Assembly (NCBI GenBank): GCA_934693215.1
Contig: CAKUVB010000029.1
Location: forward strand, 1-13,317
DNA from: an uncultured Candidatus Melainabacteria bacterium
GTDB lineage: Bacteria > Cyanobacteriota > Vampirovibrionia > Gastranaerophilales > Gastranaerophilaceae
Direction: 5' to 3'
DNA: 13,317 nt
Shown: positions 7,392 to 13,291 of the stretch, one piece after another
How positions within the stretch are numbered: the first letter of the stretch is position 1
Layout: every line of letters begins with the position of its first letter
The notes under the pieces: model-generated
Database searches by the model: none
The model's input: only the letters and a program-made list of their open reading frames with translations
What the model was told of the DNA's origin: nothing
Translations under genes and position numbers: made by a program

Positions 7392-8576
7392 TTATTTTTT
7401 GTTGTTTATGATATTAAATTCTATATTATTAATTAACTCAACAATATCATTTTTTTTCATAATATAATTTAATGCATAATCATATGAAATAATCGCATTA
7501 GCAATTTCCATATTATTATAAATTAGGCTTATCTTTATTGCATCAGGAGAGATATTCAATATTTTATCATCATATATATACTTAGCAATTCTTGAAAAAT
7601 TCTGAGAAATTAAAATTATTCTATTTAGGGTATTATCAATATTATCAACATCTTCAAAACACATTTCAAAGATATTATTTTTTGTATTCAATCCATACTT
7701 TATTATTTTATAATTCAAATATCTCAAACTATAAAATAATGAAGAAAACGAGTTTTCTAATCTTATATTGTCATAATTTAAATCTTGATGTATATCTGGA
7801 ATGATATCCAGATATATTAAATTAAATATAAGAGTTATTGTTGTATTGAAAAGATTTATATTTTTGAGAAGTTTTAAAATGTCATCATATTTAATGATTA
7901 CTATTTTCTTTTTGTTAGAGCCGTATTCTACTTGTATTTCTTGATCATTAATTAATTTATAGGTTTTATGTTTGCAAATATTCCTTAATTGATTTAAAGG
8001 AATATTATAGATGTAGTCATTTAAAAAGGTTGGATCAGATAAATATTTTTTTAATTCAATTATTAGACCTCCAAAGTTAATGTCGAATAAGTTTGGAGGT
8101 ATTATAAGATTTTTCATGAAAAATATAAATCCATACAATAATCTTAAATTCCTATATAGGCATTCTTCTAACAGATCACCCATCATTTTCATCATATTAT
8201 CTAAATCGTTATATTTTGAAAAATTATTAATGGAATGTTGATTGAAACATATTGACATATAATTATTACCAGCTTCTTCATTAATTTCAAACATTATTTT
8301 CATTAAATTTAAAAAGTCTTTTTGGTAACGGTTTTTTAAATTTTTATAATTTAAAATTTCGCTTTCAAAAAAAATAAAAAATTTTGAAGATTTTTTAATT
8401 TTATTATATTTTATAAATTCTAAAAATAATAAATCCATATATAGTTTCAAAGTTCTCTGTCTATTTACAAGATATTTGGAAAATACATTTTGAACATTCT
8501 CTTTTAATATGGATATATCTTTTATTCCTATTTTTGAATATTCATTTTCTATAAAATTTTTAAACTCGCTAGTCAT
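7392..8576 (-). CDS. unrecognised protein with an Rx4H HEPN-like motif, possible abortive-infection effector
   Basis: I do not recognise the family. The frame is open from a TTG at 8594 (400 aa), but I prefer the ATG at 8576 (394 aa) because a TATAAT (minus strand, 8588-8583) lies just upstream of it and downstream of the TTG; neither start has a Shine-Dalgarno site, so a leaderless transcript is possible. The protein is rich in Asn, Ile, Lys and Tyr, predicted mostly helical, and has no signal peptide. Residues 203-209 (400-aa numbering) read LRNICKH: Arg204-Asn-x3-His209, the RN-x-x-x-H form of the HEPN ribonuclease motif, followed by a basic strand-like stretch (KKKIVIIK). HEPN proteins often act as toxins or phage-induced RNases. 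It is divergent from the RM controller gene and more AT-rich than the housekeeping genes. The motif alone is weak evidence. Confidence 0.55.
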   Translation of the reverse strand: MTSEFKNFIENEYSKIGIKDISILKENVQNVFSKYLVNRQRTLKLYMDLLFLEFIKYNKIKKSSKFFIFFESEILNYKNLKNRYQKDFLNLMKIMFEINEEAGNNYMSICFNQHSINNFSKYNDLDNMMKMMGDLLEECLYRNLRLLYGFIFFMKNLIIPPNLFDINFGGLIIELKKYLSDPTFLNDYIYNIPLNQLRNICKHKTYKLINDQEIQVEYGSNKKKIVIIKYDDILKLLKNINLFNTTITLIFNLIYLDIIPDIHQDLNYDNIRLENSFSSLFYSLRYLNYKIIKYGLNTKNNIFEMCFEDVDNIDNTLNRIILISQNFSRIAKYIYDDKILNISPDAIKISLIYNNMEIANAIISYDYALNYIMKKNDIVELINNIEFNIINNKK

Positions 8577-8676
8577 ATTTTTATTATAATTCAAAATGTT
8601 TAAATAGAATCTTTGTTAAGATAAAATACTCTTATTGTCTGTAGACTGATTGTGTTCAAAAAGCTATCATATATTA
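8577..8676. promoter_or_regulatory. divergent promoter/operator region between HEPN-like gene and RM controller
   Basis: This 100-base gap must drive both divergent genes. Toward the left, TATAAT (minus strand 8588-8583) sits six bases from the ATG at 8576. Toward the right, a possible TAGACT (8642-8647), 17-bp spacer and TATCAT (8665-8670) would start transcription at or next to the controller ATG at 8677. A short dyad, GTCT-GT-AGAC (8637-8646), overlaps that -35 and is the best candidate for a controller-protein box. Neither gene has a Shine-Dalgarno site here. All elements are short and the region is AT-rich, so chance matches are possible. Confidence 0.35.
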
Positions 8677-8883
8677 ATGGATATTTTAAAAGTCTTTGGA
8701 ACAAATCTTAGAAAGTATAGAAAAATAAAAGGATTTTCGCAAGAAAAGTTCGCAGAAATTGCGGGCTTACATCGTACATATATTAGTGATATTGAGAGGT
8801 TTCAGCGTAGTATAGCATTAGAAAATGTACAAAAAATTGCAGATGCCCTAGAAGTTAAAACCTATAAAATGTTTGTTGAATAA
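8677..8883 (+). CDS. Xre/Cro-type HTH protein, probable RM controller (C protein)
   Basis: A 68 aa protein that is essentially one helix-turn-helix domain: GTNLRKYRKIKGFSQEKFAE, then the recognition region GLHRTYISDIERFQRSIALENVQKIADAL. The GLHRTYIS-IER pattern is common in small regulators encoded with type II RM systems, which activate the endonuclease gene late to protect a new host while methylation builds up. A TTG at 8650 would add nine residues without homology to the domain; I choose the ATG at 8677, although it lacks a Shine-Dalgarno site. Its TAA (8881-8883) overlaps an ATG at 8883, and the endonuclease start follows 14 bases later, so controller and endonuclease are one operon. Role as C protein is inferred from position and size. 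Confidence 0.75.
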   Translation: MDILKVFGTNLRKYRKIKGFSQEKFAEIAGLHRTYISDIERFQRSIALENVQKIADALEVKTYKMFVE

Positions 8884-8897
8884 TGGAGGAATTATAT

Positions 8898-9443
8898 ATG
8901 CCACAATTTAAAAAATTTGGTCAAATTTCTATCGATGATGCAAGAATAGACGAAACTTGTTCTGCTTATTTCAAATGGAAAGATCTTAATACTTATATTT
9001 CTAATAATAGTAGACGAGGAATGAATATTCCTGATGCCATTAGTGAACCAATGGGCTGTTACTGTTTAGATTTGTTATGGAATAGAGGTGCAGAATGTGG
9101 TGATGCAACTGATCCTAGAACAAAGCAAAAAATTGAATTTAAAGCATCTTCACGTTTTGATGGGGATCTTTCATCATTCGGTCCAGAATGTAAATTTGAT
9201 AATTTGGTATACTTAAGATTTAATTTATCAGACAATTTGCTTTATATATATGATTTAAAGATTAATTCTGAAGACTTTGGTAAATATCCGGCTAATAAAA
9301 CTCAAACAATTCAAGACCAGAAAAATCAAAAACGCAGACCTCATGTAAGTTTACAAAAGTTATTCGTAGATGCACAAGGTTTAACTCCAGATATAATTTT
9401 TGACATCAGAAAATGTAAAATAATTCAAGATAATCGCCAGTAA
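8898..9443 (+). CDS. type II restriction endonuclease, Bsp6I-like (predicted GCNGC)
   Basis: The 181 aa protein matches my knowledge of the Bsp6I endonuclease family (about 175 aa): FKWKDL near the start, PDAISEPMGCYC (45-56), GDATDPRT (68-75), IEFKASSRFDGDLSSFGPE (79-97), FDNLVYLRF (100-108), TQTIQDQKNQKRRPHVS (135-151) and PDIIFDIRKCKII (164-176). The catalytic PD-(D/E)xK core is probably Asp69 or Asp72 with Glu80-x-Lys82. Bsp6I cuts within GCNGC; that specificity is transferred by family, not shown. An in-frame ATG at 8883 overlaps the controller stop, but GGAGG (8885-8889) sits eight bases before the ATG at 8898, which is the better start. The methyltransferase gene 88 bases downstream protects the same site. 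Confidence 0.72.
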   Translation: MPQFKKFGQISIDDARIDETCSAYFKWKDLNTYISNNSRRGMNIPDAISEPMGCYCLDLLWNRGAECGDATDPRTKQKIEFKASSRFDGDLSSFGPECKFDNLVYLRFNLSDNLLYIYDLKINSEDFGKYPANKTQTIQDQKNQKRRPHVSLQKLFVDAQGLTPDIIFDIRKCKIIQDNRQ

Positions 9444-9475
9444 AAATAATTTTTAATAATTGTAAAAAAAAATAA

Positions 9476-9504
9476 TTGCAACCCGCCGCTATTTTTGTTA
9501 TAAG
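9476..9504 (+). promoter_or_regulatory. candidate methyltransferase promoter with a GCNGC site in its spacer
   Basis: In the 88-base gap between endonuclease and methyltransferase, TTGCAA (9476-9481), a 17-base spacer and TATAAG (9499-9504) form a plausible sigma-70 promoter, followed by AGGAGG (9519-9524) and the ATG at 9532. The spacer contains CCCGCCGC, strikingly GC-rich for this region, including GCCGC at 9485-9489, a predicted target of the system's own methyltransferase. A near-identical pair AATAATTGTA / AATAATTGCA (9455-9464, 9471-9480) lies at its upstream edge. The promoter is predicted by eye only. Confidence 0.42.
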
Positions 9505-9531
9505 ATTATATTAAATAGAGGAGGTTGTGAA

Positions 9532-10536
9532 ATGCTAACTTGTGCATCATTTTTTGCTGGAGTCGGTGGAATTGATTTAGGTTTTGAAAGTACGGGATTC
9601 TTTAAAACTATTTATGCTAATGAGTTCGATTGCTATCCTGCTAAAACTTATGAAGAGAATTTCGAGTTAAAAGTTGATTGTAGAGATATTAGAGATGTTA
9701 AAGTAAACGAAATTCCGAATTTTGATGTTATGTTAGCTGGATTTCCCTGCCAAGCTTTTAGTGTTGCAGGAAGAAGACAGGGTTTTGAAGATGAAAAAGG
9801 TAGAGGAACATTGTTCTTTGAACTTGTACGTATTATAAAAGCAAAAAAACCTAAAATAATATTTTTAGAAAATGTCAAAAATCTTGTTGGACATGATAAC
9901 GGAAATACTTTTTTAGTAATCATAAATCAATTAAAAGAACAAGGATATTTTGTTAAATATTCCGTACTTAACGCTATGGAATATGGAAATATACCACAAA
10001 ACAGAGAACGTATCTACATAGTTGCATTTAAAGATAAAGATTTATGGAGAAATTTTGAATTTCCATTACCAATAAAATTAACTACCGGTTTAGATGATAT
10101 TATAAATTTTGATGAAAAATTTGATGAAAAATATTATTATACGCCTAATAAATATAAAGGGAATTTATATGAAAAACTTGTAGAAGCTATGGACGATAAT
10201 AAAGCAATCTATCAGTGGCGAAGAAAATATGTAAGAAAAAATAAAAGCGGAGTAGTTCCAACCTTAACTGCCAATCAGGGAGAAGGTGGACATAATGTGT
10301 GCATTATTAAAACAAAATATGGTATACGTAAAATGACTCCACACGAATGTTTTAACACACAAGGATTTGATAAAAGTTTTAAATTGCCATTAAATATGAG
10401 TGATGCAAAATTATATAAACAGGCAGGCAATTCGGTTTGTGTATCTGTAATAAAGCGTATTGCTAACCAAATAGTTTATTGTTCAAAGCCTGATGATTTA
10501 AATAATAACAATAAAAAAGATTTAGTTGTTGTTTAG
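9532..10536 (+). CDS. C5 cytosine DNA methyltransferase (M.Bsp6I-like, predicted GCNGC)
   Basis: It methylates carbon 5 of cytosine in the recognition site of the neighbouring endonuclease, protecting host DNA. The 334 aa protein contains the C5-MTase motifs in order: motif I SFFAGVGGIDLGFE (6-19), motif IV FPCQAFS with the catalytic Cys73, motif VI FLENVKNL (Glu113), motif VIII GNIPQNRERIYIV (152-164), a short target-recognition region (about 175-245), GVVPTLTANQGEGGHN (240-255), motif IX RKMTPHECFNTQGF (266-279) and motif X YKQAGNSV (295-302). It appears intact. The ATG at 9532 follows AGGAGG with a 7-base spacer. It closely resembles the Bsp6I/Fnu4HI-type enzymes as I remember them, consistent with GCNGC specificity. 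The C-terminus ends with an Asn/Lys-rich tail. It is probably transcribed both from the operon and its own promoter. Confidence 0.92.
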   Translation: MLTCASFFAGVGGIDLGFESTGFFKTIYANEFDCYPAKTYEENFELKVDCRDIRDVKVNEIPNFDVMLAGFPCQAFSVAGRRQGFEDEKGRGTLFFELVRIIKAKKPKIIFLENVKNLVGHDNGNTFLVIINQLKEQGYFVKYSVLNAMEYGNIPQNRERIYIVAFKDKDLWRNFEFPLPIKLTTGLDDIINFDEKFDEKYYYTPNKYKGNLYEKLVEAMDDNKAIYQWRRKYVRKNKSGVVPTLTANQGEGGHNVCIIKTKYGIRKMTPHECFNTQGFDKSFKLPLNMSDAKLYKQAGNSVCVSVIKRIANQIVYCSKPDDLNNNNKKDLVVV

Positions 10537-10869
10537 TTTTTAATTTTTCGATTTGATTTTTATCTCTTCAGAGTGATGTATGTGTCACATCTGAAAGAAG
10601 GTCGTATTGAAGAAGTTAGTGGATACAATATTTTTACGGAAATTTCAAGTAAGTTAGTAAATAGGTTAAAAATATATCTATAGTTAAATAGAATATTGCC
10701 TATGTTTATTGTTCATTTTTTTTAGTTAAGCCAACTGCAAACAAACCAATTTCGTATTTCGTTTATATTATATCTTAGAAAAGCAGAGCTTTAAATTATA
10801 ACAATTTTATTAGATGTACAATAATCTTGTAAAATACAGATTCATCAGTACTGGGATTTTGAATGTTTA
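10537..10869. other. 333-base non-coding or decayed stretch after the methyltransferase
   Basis: No convincing gene. A hairpin with arms TTCAGAGTGA and TCACaTCTGAA (10567-10595, one bulge) follows the methyltransferase stop but lacks a T-run, so it is a poor terminator. A short frame from ATG 10576 to TAG 10683 (35 codons, SHLKEGRIEEVSGYNIFTEI) overlaps that hairpin, has no ribosome site, and may be the tail of a lost gene. Confidence 0.45.
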
Positions 10870-11148
10870 TTGATTAAAAGTCTCGTTTTAATTTTTTGCG
10901 AAAAAATAAAGTTTTACCAAGAACTTGATTTGCATACTATAAACTTAAGAAACTATGTTTGCAATGATTTAGCATTATATCCAATAAATAATTGGAATTC
11001 TTTTGCTAACTCTTATGCCAATCCGCAAAGTTTATGGCGACCCGAAACTATTAATAAAGCAAATATAGCAGAAGTAAAAACATTATTACCACAATATATG
11101 GATATCATTAAAAATTTGGTTATAGAAGATTATAAAAAATATCATTAG
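10870..11148 (+). pseudogene. unrecognised short reading frame, probable gene fragment
   Basis: An open frame of 92 codons with only a TTG start and no Shine-Dalgarno site. From about residue 17 the composition looks like real protein (YPINNWNSFANSYANPQSLW, then a helical stretch AEVKTLLPQYMDIIKNLVIE), whereas the first residues look like translated AT-rich spacer. I do not recognise it. It ends just upstream of the broken HEPN-like remnant in a different frame and could be the N-terminal part of the same decayed gene, or the tail of another one. Confidence 0.35.
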
Positions 11149-11165
11149 ATTTTTATATGGATTAA

Positions 11166-11406
11166 TTAGATAAAATATGTACTGCTAAAATAACTTATAA
11201 TGTGATTGCTTTAGAATCTCTTTATTCAAAGGTGTCTCAAGCTTTTACAGAATTTTTATGATGAAATATATTGAGAAGCAATAGAAAAAGACCTTGAGAA
11301 AGCATATAAAATACGTTGTGATTGTACTCATGGAATATCACAAAGACATAAAGGTGCTACTATTGAGTTATCTAAAAAGTATCTGAATATACTAGAATTA
11401 TATTAA
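11166..11406 (+). pseudogene. decayed Apea-like HEPN domain gene
   Basis: Two fragments in different frames join into a recognisable domain. The first (from 11166 to the TGA at 11256-11258) contains ITYNVIALESLYSKVSQAF. The second (11275-11406, starting after a TGA at 11272) contains IEKDLEKAYKIRCDCTHG. The family pattern of Apea-like HEPN domains is an 'IALEsL' helix followed about 40 residues later by 'AYkIRSxxxHG', which carries the Rx4H ribonuclease motif; here it is R-C-D-C-T-H. The reading requires at least one frameshift plus loss of the stops, so the gene is dead in this strain unless these are sequencing errors. It adds a second HEPN-type relic to the same island as the intact Rx4H protein. 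Confidence 0.45.
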
Positions 11407-11999
11407 TAATATTTTTATATTTAAGTCCACAAGTAGAAGCTCTAAAAGCCAATGCAAAAGAAAATAAATAAATAAAAAATTAATAGATAAAAGTTTATTA
11501 TATCTAATAATTAATGAAAACTTCAGTAATATGATGAAAAATATTTCAGTTGACGTAAAAGATTTTAATAGTGTAATTGAAATAATAAATCTTTAAAAAA
11601 TAAAATAAATTTTGAACACAATTTAAACACTTTTTAAACAGCTTATAAAAACTGTTTAAATCTTTCTATTTTTATATTTTATCAAATCTTAGAGTTATGG
11701 TTGGCATTAAGAGTCAAAATTCGAACTTTTTAGACAAAATAAAAATACTCCCAAAATTTTGGCAGATACTTTGAATAATGTTCAACACGAAGTGATAATT
11801 GAGTTTAATATCGCCAAGTTGAATTATTAGTAATTTTATAGCAGAAAAAATATTTATAATTGTAGGCGGTTTTGATTGTATTTTATTATTAAGAAATGTA
11901 ATGAGCTGTATCATAATAATAGTTGGAAAATTTTTATTTCTATTGTTATGAAGTCAATTTTGCCAGTTCAAAATTTTTTATATAAGTGTAGAAGATATA
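11407..11999. other. 593-base decayed region without an intact gene
   Basis: No intact gene seen. Fragments with protein-like composition occur in different frames: SPQVEALKANAKENK ending near 11472; a 21-codon frame 11531-11596 (MMKNISVDVKDF...); and a start-less frame 11711-11830 (NKNTPKILADTLNNVQHEVI). None has a ribosome site. A perfect inverted repeat TTTAAACAG / CTGTTTAAA (11633-11641, 11652-11660) with a 10-base loop lies inside and is followed by a T-rich tract. This looks like the remains of several genes. Confidence 0.45.
11633..11660. repeat. inverted repeat, possible weak terminator or operator
   Basis: Perfect 9-base arms TTTAAACAG and CTGTTTAAA separated by 10 bases, followed by TCTTTCTATTTTT. 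The stem is AT-rich, and a further copy of TTTAAACA lies just upstream at 11622-11629. Function is not determinable. Confidence 0.35.
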
Positions 12000-13037
12000 A
12001 TGGATTTTAATATGGTAAATTTGTGTAAAGCAAGTCAATTATTTTTGCGAGAACGTATGCCGTTTAGTAATTATTTGCTTGGAAATTGTAACAAATTTAT
12101 AAAAGGAGCTTCAACAAAAGGCTTATCTTACGGAAAACATTATTTGGAGGCTTCTGATTCCTTTTGTAAAAATGGAAATAAAATTATTGATTCAAGTGGT
12201 ATAAAATTTAGTCCTGCAAAATTAAGAAGTTATGTTTCATCAAATTTATCCAACGAATATCAAGATGCGAATAAAAAAGAATTAGATAATCTTTTTCATA
12301 ATATAACTCAGAATTCTGGAGGTGATTTTAATGTTATAAAAAAAAGATTATCGACGATAAATAATTCGAAATCAACATATATGTATTCATTATTTGAAAA
12401 GAAATTAAATAATGCAGGTTTTATTTTGGATAATTTTGAAGTAATAAATTCTAAGATTTTTACAAATAAAAATTTTAGAATGATGGGACCTGACCAATTT
12501 GATTTAACAAATATTCTTTCAAAACAAAATTTGAATGAAGTAATTCAAAAAATTGATAGTCCTGATTTTAGAAAATTTGCGAATAAATTAATTTATGATT
12601 CAAAAGAGCATAAGATATTGTTTGGAAATGAAACGGTAAAATTAGATTCTTCTGATATTGTTTCATTACTATCAGAGCGACAGGCAATATCTTATATGAA
12701 AGGAGATGCAAAGACTTTTAATCAATCAATAAATAGCCTTACAGAAAAATCTCATAGGATTTGTTCTGATTATATTTGTCCATATAATAAAGTTGCAGAA
12801 GGCATTTTGACACAAAAACCAGAACTTGCACAAATAGCCAAAGATTATCAAAAGTATCTTTCTGAATATGTTTCTGGAGATAGAATTCGATATATGGAAA
12901 GCTTCTTTGAAAATTTAGACGCTTCTGGCAGGTTATCAAAGGTGATAGAATTGAAAACTATTGTTCCTGATGAAAATGCGTTGAATTGTCAAGGTGAATT
13001 ATTAGATATATTTTTAGCACGAAAAAATCTATCTTAA
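12000..13037 (+). CDS. unrecognised 345 aa protein
   Basis: A long intact frame of unknown family. There is no signal peptide, no clear membrane segment and no catalytic motif I can name. It is mostly hydrophilic and predicted helical, rich in Asn, Lys and Ser, with a basic N-terminal third (GNCNKFIKGASTKGLSYGKH) and several scattered cysteines (residues 9, 30, 56, 255, 260, 329). The ATG at 12000 has only a weak GAAG upstream; the frame is open for about 18 codons before it without another ATG. Base use is closer to the housekeeping genes than to the decayed stretch just upstream, so it is probably expressed. It is the last gene before the right-hand repeat and is followed by hairpins at 13086-13111 and 13144-13177. 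Confidence 0.6.
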   Translation: MDFNMVNLCKASQLFLRERMPFSNYLLGNCNKFIKGASTKGLSYGKHYLEASDSFCKNGNKIIDSSGIKFSPAKLRSYVSSNLSNEYQDANKKELDNLFHNITQNSGGDFNVIKKRLSTINNSKSTYMYSLFEKKLNNAGFILDNFEVINSKIFTNKNFRMMGPDQFDLTNILSKQNLNEVIQKIDSPDFRKFANKLIYDSKEHKILFGNETVKLDSSDIVSLLSERQAISYMKGDAKTFNQSINSLTEKSHRICSDYICPYNKVAEGILTQKPELAQIAKDYQKYLSEYVSGDRIRYMESFFENLDASGRLSKVIELKTIVPDENALNCQGELLDIFLARKNLS

Positions 13038-13085
13038 CCATTTAGCTATTGTGGTCATTTCAGTCTCAACTCACTTGCACAACTC

Positions 13086-13111
13086 CTAGAAAATGCTAAA
13101 CGCATTTTTAG
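13086..13111 (+). terminator. candidate hairpin terminator after the 345 aa gene
   Basis: CTAgAAAATGC and GCATTTTTAG pair around a five-base loop (one bulged base), with a T-run in the right arm. It lies 48 bases after the stop codon. The stem is AT-rich and modest in strength. Confidence 0.4.
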
Positions 13112-13143
13112 AAGGTTTTTATCAAACCATAACATTGCATAAT

Positions 13144-13177
13144 AAAAAACAGAACAACATTTGTTGTTCTGTTTTTT
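13144..13177. terminator. strong bidirectional terminator
   Basis: A perfect 34-base inverted repeat: AAAAAACAGAACAACA (13144-13159) and TGTTGTTCTGTTTTTT (13162-13177) around TT. The A-run and T-run flanks allow termination in both directions, for the 345 aa gene from the left and for anything read leftward from the tRNA-end-like repeat that begins at its right edge. Confidence 0.85.
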
Positions 13178-13223
13178 ATGGTGGACTTTCGGGGACGAAC
13201 CTCACACTTTGGGGTTTTCTTAA
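13174..13223. repeat. right copy of imperfect direct repeat bracketing the island
   Basis: Partner of 7181-7229. On the minus strand it reads GGTTCGTCCCCGAAAGTCC followed by ACCA, which resembles a tRNA T arm, acceptor 3' strand, discriminator and CCA but with a T loop two bases short. It directly abuts the terminator at 13144-13177, as a real tRNA 3' end would. No full cloverleaf can be completed from the 35 bases to its right. Confidence 0.6.
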
Positions 13224-13258
13224 AAACCTTCGAACTTTTGAAATTCAGTCAGTGCAAT

Positions 13259-13287
13259 AAAAAAGAGACCCTTAAGGTCTCTTTTTT
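13259..13287. terminator. bidirectional terminator after the minus-strand tRNA
   Basis: Perfect 12-base arms AAAAAAGAGACC (13259-13270) and GGTCTCTTTTTT (13276-13287) around a CTTAA loop. It lies four bases beyond the CCA end of the minus-strand tRNA and would terminate its transcript. Confidence 0.87.
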
Positions 13288-13291
13288 AAAA

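Noticed and set aside
7592..7804. Plus-strand 70-codon frame inside the HEPN-like gene
   Set aside because: Antisense shadow of the long minus-strand gene; composition typical of translated AT-rich noise.
8883..8897. ATG at 8883 overlapping the controller stop as the endonuclease start
   Set aside because: The GGAGG ribosome site lies inside these five codons and is correctly spaced for the ATG at 8898.
11714..11914. Minus-strand 66-codon frame
   Set aside because: Low-complexity Ile/Asn/Lys composition, no ribosome site, and the plus strand of the same stretch contains more protein-like fragments.
7230..13173. CRISPR array, insertion sequence, integrase or transposase in the accessory region
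   Set aside because: No regularly spaced repeats, no terminal inverted repeats and no recombinase motifs were found in any frame I could read.
13179..13258. A complete minus-strand tRNA ending at 13179
   Set aside because: No 5' acceptor strand pairs with AAAGTCC, the T loop is two bases short, and no D or anticodon arm can be drawn in the available 80 bases.
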